Below are positions 18,509 through 27,324 of a DNA stretch of 64,000 nucleotides, piece by piece (positions within the stretch are counted from its first letter, which is position 1; every line of letters begins with the position of its first letter). Source of the DNA: VXYL01 sp963666465 (lineage in GTDB: Bacteria > Pseudomonadota > Gammaproteobacteria > Pseudomonadales > Azotimanducaceae); contig OY762824.1 of the NCBI GenBank assembly GCA_963666465.1, positions 3,286,001 through 3,350,000 on the forward strand. Reading direction: 5' to 3'. The notes under the pieces are model-generated. The model was not told the origin of the DNA. It searched no databases and saw only the letters and a list, made by a program, of their open reading frames with translations. The translations under genes were made by a program, and so were the position numbers.

Positions 18509-20041
18509 TCAGTCGGCGTTGAGGAAGCGGGCGGGATGCACGTTGCGCGGATTGGCTTGCCAGCCCTGCACTCCTTTGCGCACGAGGCTGCGGACGGTGA
18601 CGGAGTAGAGCGGCACCACCGGGTCGAGCGACAGCCCCCACACCTCCGCCTCTTGCATCAGGGCGATGCGCTCGGGCAGGGAGGCAGAGGCCTTGGCGCG
18701 TTGCATGAGGGCGTCGTAGTCGGCGTCTTGGAAACGTCCGTAGTTGACATCGCCGGTGGCCGACATCAGGAGTTCGAGATAGTGCTCTGGGTTGTTTTCG
18801 CCGAACCACCCCGCCTGGGCCACCTCGAAGTCGCCCTGGCGCAGGGCCGAGAAATGGGAGGCGAGGTCGGCATGATGCAGGCGGGTCTGAACGCCTATCG
18901 CCTTCCACATGGAGGCGACGGCGACCTGCACGGTCTTGTTGTCGTCTCCGGCGATGTGGCGCAGGGTGATTTCGAGGGGGTTGTCCTCGTCGTAGCCGGC
19001 GGCGGCGAGGAGGTCCCGGGCGGTGGCGGGATCGGGCCCCTGGGGCGCAACCTTGCTCTCGAAGCCGGCGACCAGCGGCGGCACGAACGAATGGCTCGGA
19101 ATCTCGCCGCTCTTGAGCACTCGGCTGGTAATGAGTTCGCGGTTGATCGCAAGCGCCAGAGCGCGCCGGACGCGGGGGTCGTTGAAGGGCTTTGCGGTGG
19201 TGTTGAACACCAGGTACATGATGGAGAGCAGCGGCGAAAGGCGGGGCTCGTCGCCGCGTTCGGCCTGCAGGCGCCCGATCTCGCCGGGCGGGAAGTCGCC
19301 GATGATGTCGAGTTCGCCACTTAGGAAACGGTTGTAGGCGGCGCTGCGGTCGGATGTGGGGTGGTAGGTCACCGCCGCAAGCCGGACGCTGTGGGCCTCG
19401 CGCCATTCGGGATTGCGCTCGAGTCTGGTGAACCCCTGGGGAAGCCATTCGGCGAGGGTGAAGGGACCGTTGGTGACCATGTTGCCGGCCTTCACCCAGT
19501 CGTCACCGTGCTTGGCGACGATGTGCGCCGGCACGGGCGATCCGGTGGGGTAGGAGAGGCGCTCGGCGAGGAAGGGGAACGGTCGTTCGAGGCGGATCTC
19601 CAGCGTTTGCTGGTCGATGGCGCGAACGCCCAGCGCTTCGGGCTCCATGCTGCCCGTGTTCACGGCTTCGGCATTGTCCATGGGATAGAGAAAGTAGGCG
19701 AGGCTGGCGGCGGTGGCGGGGTGCAGCAGGCGGCGCAGGGAGAAGACGAAATCGTCCGCCGTCACCGGCATGCCGTCCGACCATCGACCTTCTTCGCGCA
19801 GACGGAAGGTCCACACCAAGCCATCGGCGGAAGTCTCCCATCGCTCCGCCGCGCCGGGGACGATCCGGCCCCCGGCGTCCACCGTGGTCAATCCCTCGAA
19901 GAGGTCGCCCAGGATGGTCTGCTCGAGGCGCAGGTTGTAGCGGTGGGGATCGAGTGTCAGCGGTTCACCAGCGTTGCCGATGTGCAGTTCGTTGGCGTGG
20001 ATGCCGATGGCGAACGCGACAGCCGCCAACGCGGTCCGCAT
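18509..20041 (-). CDS. Extracellular solute-binding protein, peptide (OppA/DppA) type
   Basis: A 510-residue SBP family 5 protein. The start at 20041 gives a clear signal peptide (MRTALAAVAFAIGIHA, cleavage before NELHIG). Typical segments are GEPLTLDPHRYN, ILGDLFEGLT, TFRLREEGRWSDGMPVTADDFVFSLRR and NGPFTLAEW. The most C-terminal lobe (WFGENNPEHYLELLMS) also fits oligopeptide-binding proteins. No permease or ATPase genes adjoin it, so it is an orphan here and may serve a transporter encoded elsewhere. It is divergent from glk with about 110 bp between. Confidence 0.92.
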   Translation of the reverse strand: MRTALAAVAFAIGIHANELHIGNAGEPLTLDPHRYNLRLEQTILGDLFEGLTTVDAGGRIVPGAAERWETSADGLVWTFRLREEGRWSDGMPVTADDFVFSLRRLLHPATAASLAYFLYPMDNAEAVNTGSMEPEALGVRAIDQQTLEIRLERPFPFLAERLSYPTGSPVPAHIVAKHGDDWVKAGNMVTNGPFTLAEWLPQGFTRLERNPEWREAHSVRLAAVTYHPTSDRSAAYNRFLSGELDIIGDFPPGEIGRLQAERGDEPRLSPLLSIMYLVFNTTAKPFNDPRVRRALALAINRELITSRVLKSGEIPSHSFVPPLVAGFESKVAPQGPDPATARDLLAAAGYDEDNPLEITLRHIAGDDNKTVQVAVASMWKAIGVQTRLHHADLASHFSALRQGDFEVAQAGWFGENNPEHYLELLMSATGDVNYGRFQDADYDALMQRAKASASLPERIALMQEAEVWGLSLDPVVPLYSVTVRSLVRKGVQGWQANPRNVHPARFLNAD

Positions 20042-20151
20042 CGGGGACCTCGACTGGCCTCGTCGTGTCGGCGCCGGCTGGAATGTCGCGATTGGCTCCA
20101 TCCGCTTACCATAACCGCGCCGGTCACGTTTGGGCCACGCGGGAGGGAGCG

Positions 20152-21114
20152 GTGAATCTGGCGGGAGACATCGGCGGCACCCATGCCCGCTTCGGCCTCT
20201 TCGACGAGGGGAAGTGCCAGCAACTTCTCACGCTCGATATGGCACAGCAGGGGCATGGCGCCAGCGCCGGCGGAGATCTGGTGGAAGCTGCGCTCGTCGA
20301 GTTCGGCCGTCCTTCCCTGGATCGCCTGTGCCTGGCCGTGGCGGGGCCGGTGCTTGGCGACGAGGCGCGTCTCACGAACCACCCGATGGCATTCTCCCGA
20401 ACCAACCTGCGCGAGCGAGCGGGGGTGAAGGAGGTTCTGCTCGTCAACGACTTGGTGGCATTGGGCACGGCGGTGGCGAACGGTCACGCGGACAATTCGG
20501 TGCGACTGAGCGGCAACGATTCCAACGAACCCAATGCCACCCGCTGCGTCCTCGGCGCCGGAACCGGCCTTGGCATGTGCGTGATCGTCGATGGCCAATG
20601 CCTCCCGTCGGAAGGCGGCCATGCCCGGGTCGCCCCGGCCGGCGCCTTCGAGCGCGAACTGATCGCCTACACCGAAGCCACGCTGGAGGAAGCCCGGGGC
20701 GTCGTCGCCTGGGAACACTATCTTTCAGGGCGGGGCCTCGTGAACCTCCATCAAGCCGTGTGCCACGTTTGGGACATCCCCGCAGCCCACCTCGCCCCTG
20801 AGGAAATCGTCGCCCGCGGCCTCGAAGTGACCGATCCCACCTGCCATGCCGCCATCGAAACCTGGGCAGGCATGCTAGCCACCGCCGCCGGCAGCCTGGC
20901 CGTCACCTGCATGGCCTTGGGCGGCGTCTGGCTAGCCGGTGCCGTCCCCCGCGCCATCAAGCCCACGCTCTCGGACCGCCCCTTCCGCCGCAGCTTCGAA
21001 ACCGCCGCTTGGGCCGCCGACTTCCTCCCCACCATCCCCGTCCACCTGATCGAAGCCGACGATGCCGGCCTAATCGGCGCGAGCATGATCACGACGGGCA
21101 CGGGCAATCACTGA
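20152..21114 (+). CDS. glk: Glucokinase
   Basis: A 320-residue ATP-dependent glucokinase of the bacterial Glk group. The phosphate-binding start is GDIGGTHARFG at residue 5 onward. The segments NDLVALGTAV, GAGTGLGMCVI and SEGGHARVAPAG follow, the last being the sugar/metal-site loop. The GTG at 20152 follows a good ribosome site (GGGAGGGAGC), and upstream codons are not family-like. It begins glycolysis by making glucose-6-phosphate. A PPi-dependent phosphofructokinase occurs later in the window. The stop (21112-21114) directly abuts an inverted family-1 repeat. Confidence 0.93.
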   Translation: MNLAGDIGGTHARFGLFDEGKCQQLLTLDMAQQGHGASAGGDLVEAALVEFGRPSLDRLCLAVAGPVLGDEARLTNHPMAFSRTNLRERAGVKEVLLVNDLVALGTAVANGHADNSVRLSGNDSNEPNATRCVLGAGTGLGMCVIVDGQCLPSEGGHARVAPAGAFERELIAYTEATLEEARGVVAWEHYLSGRGLVNLHQAVCHVWDIPAAHLAPEEIVARGLEVTDPTCHAAIETWAGMLATAAGSLAVTCMALGGVWLAGAVPRAIKPTLSDRPFRRSFETAAWAADFLPTIPVHLIEADDAGLIGASMITTGTGNH

Positions 21115-21206
21115 CAGGAGCCTTCAGCCGGGGAAGCATCCCCGACCGCTGACGCGTAAGGAAGTACCGGCAATTCCCCCATCGCTGGGGCGTACTTCCA
21201 TGCAAG
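21115..21206 (-). repeat. Family-1 interspersed repeat, copy 2 (inverted)
   Basis: Begins at the base after the glk stop codon. On the minus strand it reads from TGCATGGAAGTACGCC to GGCTGAAGGCTCCTG, matching the copies at 3775-3865 and 54995-55084 over about 88 bp with scattered substitutions. Confidence 0.75.
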
Positions 21207-21660
21207 TCTCGTCGTCCGACTTGGGACGAGCCCCTCGGAGGGGCGAAACGCCCTCCCGAAGCATTGGGAGCGTCGCATCGTGGAGTCCAGCATGGTGCAT
21301 CAATCCCCGAGGTCGTTCCGGACCGGGTTGAACGAAAGGGGGTGGCCCCTTGGGGGAGGCATTCTGCCCTTCCTAAGCGCCGCAAGGCGCTTTCCTGTAG
21401 TGGTGCGTGGCAGTTTTGAGGTTGCGCCCCGACTTGCATCTACCCGTCACGGCGTGCCCACGGTAGCTGTAGGGTCTTCTACACCAGCGCGTTTGTCCAC
21501 GCCGGCAAGGGCGAGGCAGGCGTCGCCCTTGCTTGAGGGTGGGGGAGTGACAGAGGGGGCGGCTGCTGCGCTCTCCGTCGTGGTCCGCTCGCTTGGTTGC
21601 TTGCGCACTCGGAGGGAGGTGCGCCTTCCCGCCGGAGGCCCAGGAGCATCACATCGTGGA
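21207..21660. repeat. Palindrome-rich gap with a two-copy REP-like unit
   Basis: No supported gene. A unit of about 55 bp, starting CTCGGAGG and ending CATCGTGGAGTCC, occurs twice in direct orientation, at about 21234-21290 and 21607-21662. Each holds an imperfect GC-rich palindrome of the type scattered through this window. The 300 bp between the copies shows nothing I can identify. Confidence 0.5.
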
Positions 21661-22089
21661 GTCCGGCAGCGGGGCCTGACGCCTGCCTTCGAGCAGGGCC
21701 TGGCGACGTTCGCCCGAGGAAACGGCGCGACCTTCGGCAACGCCTGCGCCGCAGGCGCGGTCGTAGAGTTCGTCGGTGTCGCGAGCGACGGAGCGGTCGA
21801 GGCTCTCCACCAGATCCACGCAAGCGCCAAACTCGGTGCAGCAGCCCGAATATTCGATGTCGTAGCCAGCATCGGACCACAGCGCCGCGCCGGGAATCGT
21901 GCGCTGGCACTGCCGAAAGCCCTTGAGGCACTCGAGCCGCACCGCAAAGGCTGCCTGCCGTTGCGTGAGATTGCGATTGAGACTGATGCCGCTGGCGTCG
22001 GGTTCGGCCGACACCTGATCATCGACAGTGGAAGTATGCGCCGCACCGGCGAGGGCCAGAACGGCAACAAACGATGCGAAACGATGCAT
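21649..22089 (-). CDS. Small secreted cysteine-containing protein of unknown function
   Basis: 146 residues. The start at 22089 gives a convincing signal peptide (MHRFASFVAVLALAGAAHTS); an ATG 33 bases upstream would bury it. The mature part is mostly polar and has six cysteines (LEC, RQC, GCC, GAC and RAC contexts), compatible with three disulfides. I do not recognise a family. The last 20 or so codons run into the REP-like unit at 21.6 kb, so the original C-terminus may have been replaced. Confidence 0.5.
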   Translation of the reverse strand: MHRFASFVAVLALAGAAHTSTVDDQVSAEPDASGISLNRNLTQRQAAFAVRLECLKGFRQCQRTIPGAALWSDAGYDIEYSGCCTEFGACVDLVESLDRSVARDTDELYDRACGAGVAEGRAVSSGERRQALLEGRRQAPLPDSTM

Positions 22090-22329
22090 GGCACGATCCT
22101 TGGGATTGCTCGGAGGGGCCATCCTATGCGCGGCTGCTGAACCGGGGATGAACGAGTGTCTCTCGACTGCCGAGGTCTCGCGGGCACGTCGCCCCGCTTG
22201 GCCGATGGTCTTGCCTCGAGCTCGCAGAAATCCGAGGTCTCGTCACCGGCACTCCGGCGAAACGCGAGACCGGCCCCAGTCGTTGCAGACCCAACTCCCA
22301 CCCGCACGGTGGGCTGCAGCCATCAAGAC

Positions 22330-22800
22330 TCATCGAAACCGTGGGTGTCGAATTTGAGCGTGCTGCAAGTTCTCCTCAACAGTGCGCACAACCTGCTCGG
22401 GAGCACCCTCTGGCATCGGCATGGATTTCGAGCGTGACTTGCACATTGGCATTCACGAAGGCGGCAACATGCGCTACCACTTCGTCGGCTACTTGGCTGG
22501 CGTCGCGCCCTACGCGCGTGGTGTTCAGTTCCACTGCGCCGTGGAATCGCCTTGGTCGAGGCGGTGGCGTGGCGGGCGGAGCCGGCGGAGTGGGTCCGTT
22601 GGGCTTGGGGTCGGCTCTGCCGATCCAGGCGGTCGGGGAGATGGCGATGCCTCCTTCGCCAGCTGGGCCCTCGCGACGGTCGCCTGGACCGGCAGGGCGC
22701 TGGTGTCAGGCGAACCGGACACGATACGCCCCGCTCGAAGGGCCAGACAGCGCTTCGAATCCTTCGTCGTAGCCATCAGCAAGGGCAAGCGTGTTTGACT
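22330..22800 (-). pseudogene. Remnant of a DUF499-type ATPase (C-terminus only)
   Basis: Three minus-strand frames must be joined. First comes ALPVQATVARAQLAKEA (about 22730-22640), then PPRPRRFHGAVELN continuing into TTRVGRDASQVADEVVAHV and NANVQVTLEIHAD (about 22570-22415), then after a one-base shift PEGAPEQVVRTVEENLQH, ending at 22330. From memory of the family, the RFHG...RVGRDA...IADEV...VTLEIEA...PEGAPEHVVRTVTEN pattern is the C-terminal end of DUF499/Swt1-like ATPases found beside DUF1156 methyltransferases in defence islands. The rest of the gene is absent, so this is a decayed fragment. Confidence 0.6.
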
Positions 22801-22864
22801 CCCGTGGGGTTCATCCCCAGCAGTTCTACGCACGCGAGTCGGACGGGACAGCAGCCTGGCTGCA

Positions 22865-23180
22865 TCATGCAGCTCGGTCGCCGACGTAGGCCTCGCCCTC
22901 GATGGACGTCCGGTAGCCCCTGAGCTCCCGCTTCGCCGCCCGGTACCGGCGCTCCACCTCGCGGACGCCGCGGTCGAGGCGGTCCGAGGACCGGCCCAGG
23001 GCCGCCTGCCTGGCGCGCAGCTCCGCGAGCGTGTCGCGGTACCGGATGGCGGCGCTCCGCCTCCTCCTTGCGGCACGCCAGGCGGTCCAGGCCACCCGCC
23101 GCCGCCCGCATCGTCCTGGTGTACGATGCGCCGATGGCCGCGCCCACAACGAACGAGACGCCGTCCGAGAGGATTCCCAT
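22865..23180 (-). pseudogene. Frameshifted phage tail tape-measure-like N-terminus
   Basis: The minus strand opens MGILSDGVSFVVGAAIGASY and TRTMRAAAGGLDRLA, then after a frameshift near 23040 continues RYRDTLAELRARQAALG and RLDRGVREVERRYRAAKREL, stopping at 22865. A hydrophobic glycine/alanine start followed by coiled-coil Arg-rich helices is what tail tape-measure proteins of small prophages look like. Just upstream (about 23400-23510, minus) a frame reads GEAAWDMPLDELADWSRRA, resembling a tail assembly chaperone end. Only fragments remain. The assignment is by resemblance. Confidence 0.4.
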
Positions 23181-23409
23181 CGCCGGCTACCTCATCTTTC
23201 CCTGCCTGTGGGGATGGATCTTCGCAGGCGCCGGCTGGGGCGCCTCCGCCTGCTGGCCGGACACGTTCGAGCTCGTCGGCGCCGCCGGCGCGATGCTCTG
23301 CGGCCTGGGCGGCGCGTGGCTCGCCCTCGCCGTCTCGCCGGCGCCGATGGCGGTCGTCGTGCTCGTCGCGGTGGCCGCGACCTTCGCCTTCGAAGGCCGG
23401 CGGGCATGA
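23134..23409 (+). CDS. Possible small membrane protein
   Basis: 91 residues from an ATG at 23134, with three hydrophobic stretches (IPIAGYLIFPCLWGWIFAGA, FELVGAAGAMLCGLGGAWLALA and PMAVVVLVAVAATFAF) and a short charged end. There is no family match I know. It overlaps the start of the antisense tape-measure-like remnant by about 47 bp, so at most one of the two is likely to have been expressed as drawn. Confidence 0.3.
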   Translation: MAAPTTNETPSERIPIAGYLIFPCLWGWIFAGAGWGASACWPDTFELVGAAGAMLCGLGGAWLALAVSPAPMAVVVLVAVAATFAFEGRRA

Positions 23410-23590
23410 GTCATGCCGGGCCGCCGTGGAGGCCGCGCAGCAGGCGCGCCGCGACCAGTCGGCCAGCTCGTCGAGGGGCATGTCCCATGCCGCCTCCCCG
23501 ATCCGCCTGAGGGCTGCGCCGGCGGCACGGCGCTACCCTGCAAGAAACCCGGTACGCCTCCTGCCGTGCCGAAGGGACTTGCAGATCTCC

Positions 23591-24613
23591 CTACCGCTCC
23601 ACGCGCAAATGGTCGGCGCGTTCTTCCAGCCCGTCATCGTTACCGCCGGCCACCGCTACCACCACCCGCTCCAACGACTGCCAAGCGTCCCCGCGCAGCA
23701 TTCCCTTCGATTGCAGGTCGAGCACCGCGGCGGCGCGCAGCAACGCGTCGATACGGTCGGCACCCAGGCGGCTCACCGCCCGTCTCACCTGTTGGGCACG
23801 GTTCCTCGGCATTCGCGGCGAGCCCCCGGCGGCGACCTCTCGTGCCCGGCGCAGTTGGCTCGCCAACGCTCCCACCACCATGAAGATGGGAATGCCGTCC
23901 TGCTTCAGCACCCGCGCCATGCGGCAAGCTCTCGCGCCGTCTCCGGCGAACGCGGCGTCGATCATCTGGAAGGTGTCGAAATGCGCCGAGTCGCTGATCT
24001 CTTCGCGCATTTCCTCCGCACCAATGACACCGGTGCGGCCAGACAAGCGCAGCTTCTCGATCTCCTGCGTCGCCGCCAGCAGGTTGCCCTCGACTCGCTC
24101 GGTCAGGATGCTCAGCGCCTCGCGGTCCAGCTTCAGCCCGCTGGCGCGGCAACGCGCCTCGAGCCAGCGGGGAAGTTCCCGGGCGGCAACCGGCCACACC
24201 TGAATCACCGCGCCAGCCTTGTCGATGGCGCGATGCCAAGCCGACGAGCGCGCTCGCCATTCCAGCCCCGGCGCCCGACAAAGCACCAGCGTCGAAGCCG
24301 GTGGCGAAGCCAGATAGCGTCGCATCGCATCGCTGCCACGACGATCCAGGCCCTTCGCCGGCAGGCGGATATCGAGCAACCGACGGCTTGCGAACAGCGA
24401 CATGTTGGCGGCGCCAGCGAGAGCCTCTTCCAGGCTGCCATCCACCGCCAGGTCGAAGCGGGTGCGGTCGGAATGGCCGTTCGCCTCGGCCGCTTCGACG
24501 ATGCTGGCACAGGCCTCCTCCACCAACAGCGGTTCGTCCCCGGAGACGCAATAGATGGGAGCGAATTTCCCCTCGTCGAGATGACGCGACAGTTGGTTCT
24601 CCCTAATCTGCAT
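23591..24613 (-). CDS. holA: DNA polymerase III subunit delta
   Basis: 340 residues. The start at 24613 (MQIRENQLSRHL) is the usual HolA opening. LAPIYCV-like text appears as KFAPIYCVSGDEPLLVEEAC, followed by the small-residue core NMSLFASRRLLDIRLP, the helical middle domain around LSILTERVEGNLLAATQEIEKL, and the collar domain DTFQMIDAAFAGDGARACRM. Delta opens the beta clamp in the clamp-loader complex. The gene starts inside the last codons of lptE (11-bp overlap), the standard gammaproteobacterial lptE-holA pairing. Confidence 0.95.
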   Translation of the reverse strand: MQIRENQLSRHLDEGKFAPIYCVSGDEPLLVEEACASIVEAAEANGHSDRTRFDLAVDGSLEEALAGAANMSLFASRRLLDIRLPAKGLDRRGSDAMRRYLASPPASTLVLCRAPGLEWRARSSAWHRAIDKAGAVIQVWPVAARELPRWLEARCRASGLKLDREALSILTERVEGNLLAATQEIEKLRLSGRTGVIGAEEMREEISDSAHFDTFQMIDAAFAGDGARACRMARVLKQDGIPIFMVVGALASQLRRAREVAAGGSPRMPRNRAQQVRRAVSRLGADRIDALLRAAAVLDLQSKGMLRGDAWQSLERVVVAVAGGNDDGLEERADHLRVER

Positions 24614-25139
24614 CGGGGGCCTCCGCGTCCTGCGGCATCGAATCGGCCTGCGTCTGCGCCAGCATGGCAAGGCTCCGGACCATGCGAGAGGCCAGTTCCT
24701 GGCGCATTTCGTCGCGCAGCAACGCTTCTTCCTCGCTGCTGCCGACGATGTTGTCCGCATCGATCCGCTGCACCCGCGCCACCCGGAGACTGCGTTCCGG
24801 CGCGAGTTCCTGCCCGACGGCATCCTGCACGGCGAACATCACCTCGAGTGCCAGCTCCACTTCCGCCACCCGCCCTGCCGCCGTGACCGCGGCGCTGCGA
24901 CGCTCTTCGCGTTCCTCGGAGAGCCGCACCACCGCGTCGCCGCCTTCGTCAACGACCTCCACGCCCGAATATCCGAGCACACGCACCAACGCCTCGTCCA
25001 CGGACACGCCGGGCGTAGCCACGACCGAGACGCTGGCAAACGCCGCCGAAAGATCCCAACTCCGAAGCTGGAACCCGCACCCAAGGAGCATCGCCAGCAC
25101 TGCAATCGCCAACAGGGCCCTGGCCACCGCCAAGCGCAT
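24603..25139 (-). CDS. lptE: LPS-assembly lipoprotein LptE
   Basis: 178 residues. It starts with a lipoprotein signal and lipobox (LLAIAVLAMLLGCGFQLR); CGFQLR is the hallmark of LptE, the plug protein of the LptD outer-membrane LPS translocon. The ATG at 25139 was chosen over 25145 because GGAAGGA lies about six bases upstream of it and would abut the earlier one. Compact alpha/beta features follow (VVATPGVSVDEALVRVLGYSG). It overlaps holA by 11 bp. leuS, normally directly upstream, lies 10.6 kb away. Confidence 0.9.
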   Translation of the reverse strand: MRLAVARALLAIAVLAMLLGCGFQLRSWDLSAAFASVSVVATPGVSVDEALVRVLGYSGVEVVDEGGDAVVRLSEEREERRSAAVTAAGRVAEVELALEVMFAVQDAVGQELAPERSLRVARVQRIDADNIVGSSEEEALLRDEMRQELASRMVRSLAMLAQTQADSMPQDAEAPDAD

Positions 25140-25324
25140 TCGCATTCCTTCCCTTGCCCGGCTTCTCGTGTGCGGCGTCATGCACCGATGTTAGCCGCTC
25201 GACAACCGACCGCGTGCGTCCTGGTTCAGCTCGCCTCGGGACGAAGCGGCAAGCTTGGAACTGGAAGGAACCTGGCCGAATTCGGCGTGAAGCGGCGTTC
25301 TTCCTTGCCGCCTGCGTTTGCGGG

Positions 25325-26788
25325 TCAGGTTGGCGCTCCGGCTCGTCCCGTTTCCCCGGCTGCGGCGCGCATCCGTGCGTCGCGGCGTTCGATGAAGCCG
25401 CGCATGCGTTCCTGGCGCTCGCGGCTCAGCGGATAGCGCCACAGCAGCGGCAGCGCGATGCAGGCGATGATGGCCGGGATGATGGAGTAGAGCAGGGCGA
25501 CAGTCATCTTCGCGGTGTCGTCGTTGGCCTCGTTCTGCGGGTCGAAGCCCATGTAGGCGGCGCCGGCCGTGGCGATGAACACGCCGAGCGCGGTGGCGCC
25601 CTTGTTGACCATGCCCCAGAGCGAGAAGTAGAGCCCCGTGCGCTGCTCGCGGGTGCGCAGGGTGTCGAGGTCCACGATGTCGGCGGCCATCGACGTGGGC
25701 AGGAACACGAGGGCGCCGATGGCGGAACCCTTGAGCAGCATGATGACGAAGAAGATCGCGAAATCATCCGGCCCCAGCAGGGGAATGAACGAACTCCAAA
25801 GGGAGAGCCAGCCGATGCCGAGGACAACGGTGCGGTGCTTGCCGAGCTTCCTCGAAATGCTGAACCAGGCAGGAATCGCAACGGTGCTCGACACATAGTA
25901 GGCCAGAACGAAGATCGCGTAGCGGTCGAAGGCCTGTTCCATCACGCGCTGCACGAAGAAGAACGACATTGACGCCGTCATGGCGATGCCGGTGGCGAAG
26001 AAGGTGAGGCAGATCACGAGCCGGCGGAACGGCCCGTTGCTCCAGACAATCCGCAGCCCCCGCAGCCAAGTGACATGCGGCGTCGTCACGCCCCGAATCG
26101 GCGGCTCGCGCACGAACGCGACCGCCGGGAAGGTCAACAGCGGCATCAGCACGAGCACCGCAAAGGCGACGCCATAGAGCGCGTTCTCCGCTCCCGGCCG
26201 CGATAGGCCGAAAGCGATCGCCAGCGGAATGATGAGTGACATCATCGTGCCGCCATAGCCAAACGCCTCGCGCCAGCCGGTGACCCGCGAGCGTTCGTCG
26301 TAGTCCGGCGACAGTTCCGCGCCCCAGGCCCGGTAAGGCAGATCGACAAGCGTGAACGAGAGATAGAGCGCGCTGATCCAGACAAAGAGATAGAGATTGT
26401 CCACCTCGCTGCCGCCGAGGGCCGACCAAACGGCAACGGAAACCGTGCTGTCCGGCACAAACAGCATCCACAGCGACAGCACCATCAGCGGCGTCCCCGC
26501 CACCATCCACGGCTTGCGCCGGCCAAACGGCGTCCGCCACCGATCCGAGAGAATGCCAATGAGCGGATCGGTGACAACATCCGTAAGCCGCGACAACGCC
26601 AGGAGCGCGCCCACAGCCGCCAGCGAAAGCCCAAGATTCTGCGAATAGAACGCCGGTACATAGAGCGCAATCGGCAACCCCACTACCGACGTGGGCAGAT
26701 TCGCCACACCGTAAAGCGCAATGCGAACCCGCCCAACGCGCCCAGCTCCAGCCTCTGGCATGGTGTCCCCCGCGACTAGCGCGTCCAT
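25325..26788 (-). CDS. GPH/MelB-type sugar:cation symporter (MFS_2)
   Basis: A 487-residue transporter with about 12 membrane segments. Hallmarks are DVVTDPLIGILSDRWRTPFGRRKPWM (the MFS_2 cytoplasmic loop 2-3 motif), LPYRAWGAELSPDYDERSRVTGWRE, and a second-half loop ISRKLGKHRTVVLG. This is the glycoside-pentoside-hexuronide cation symporter family, which includes melibiose and glucuronide carriers. The C-terminus is Arg-rich and cytoplasmic. It sits alone between lptE and the hicBA module. The natural substrate cannot be read from sequence. An alternative start is the ATG at 26761. Confidence 0.88.
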   Translation of the reverse strand: MDALVAGDTMPEAGAGRVGRVRIALYGVANLPTSVVGLPIALYVPAFYSQNLGLSLAAVGALLALSRLTDVVTDPLIGILSDRWRTPFGRRKPWMVAGTPLMVLSLWMLFVPDSTVSVAVWSALGGSEVDNLYLFVWISALYLSFTLVDLPYRAWGAELSPDYDERSRVTGWREAFGYGGTMMSLIIPLAIAFGLSRPGAENALYGVAFAVLVLMPLLTFPAVAFVREPPIRGVTTPHVTWLRGLRIVWSNGPFRRLVICLTFFATGIAMTASMSFFFVQRVMEQAFDRYAIFVLAYYVSSTVAIPAWFSISRKLGKHRTVVLGIGWLSLWSSFIPLLGPDDFAIFFVIMLLKGSAIGALVFLPTSMAADIVDLDTLRTREQRTGLYFSLWGMVNKGATALGVFIATAGAAYMGFDPQNEANDDTAKMTVALLYSIIPAIIACIALPLLWRYPLSRERQERMRGFIERRDARMRAAAGETGRAGAPT

Positions 26789-26863
26789 CCTATCGCAAGG
26801 GTGGGGTTGGGGCGTTTCCTTCGGGGTCCCTCGCCCACTGCTCTGCCGAATCCCGGTGCGGGG

Positions 26864-27112
26864 TTACTCGCTGAAGAATGCCTCTTGGAGGCACTTCGGA
26901 GGGATGAACCGGCTTGCTTGGCGGTAGATGGCCGAGATGGTCCCGATTGGCAGCGTGGCATGGACGGGCACCACCAGGATCTCGCGGCCACCTGATTCGT
27001 TGACGCGCGCAAGCTTCGCATGGCTGCCCTTCATCGACTCCACCTCGAAACCGAATCGGTCCAAGGCGCCGATGACCTGTCGAGACAAAAGCCGCCTCAA
27101 GCGCGGCATCAC
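26864..27112 (-). CDS. hicA: HicA-like mRNA interferase toxin
   Basis: 82 residues with the double-stranded-RNA-binding-like HicA fold. An N-terminal helix (RRLLSRQVIGALDRFGFEV) leads to the catalytic-His strand SMKGSHAKLARV, then EILVVPVHATLPIGTISAIYRQA. The GSH motif matches HicA toxins that cleave mRNA. It overlaps hicB by four bases (ATGA), so the order is hicB then hicA. The C-terminus (PPKCLQEAFFSE) is slightly longer than the shortest members. Confidence 0.85.
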   Translation of the reverse strand: MMPRLRRLLSRQVIGALDRFGFEVESMKGSHAKLARVNESGGREILVVPVHATLPIGTISAIYRQASRFIPPKCLQEAFFSE

Positions 27113-27324
27113 GCTGTCGCCACGGACGTCTCCAGGCTGACGGTTAGTCGCGGAGCGGCTCCAATGCCGAGTTGGGCTGGATTCTCGCCCTCGAAGTACA
27201 GCGCGATGGCCTCGCGGAGATTCTGCAAGGCGTCATCGACAGTGCTTCCCTGGCTGACGATCGGGAATTCCAGGCACTCGACGACGTAGAAGCCTTCGCT
27301 TTCGACCATCACGGCGTGGATCAA
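27109..27324 (-). CDS. hicB: HicB-like antitoxin (short form)
   Basis: About 71 residues if started at TTG 27324 (reading MIHAVMVESEGFYVVECLEF); the ATG at 27309 would clip the first strand. The pattern IHAV...GFYVVECLEFPIVSQGSTVDDALQNLREAIALYFE is the HicB partial-RNase-H fold that neutralises HicA. No C-terminal ribbon-helix-helix or HTH domain is present, so DNA binding, if any, would need another protein. It is coupled to hicA by an ATGA overlap and overlaps the end of the upstream winged-helix-like gene. Confidence 0.8.
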   Translation of the reverse strand: MIHAVMVESEGFYVVECLEFPIVSQGSTVDDALQNLREAIALYFEGENPAQLGIGAAPRLTVSLETSVATA

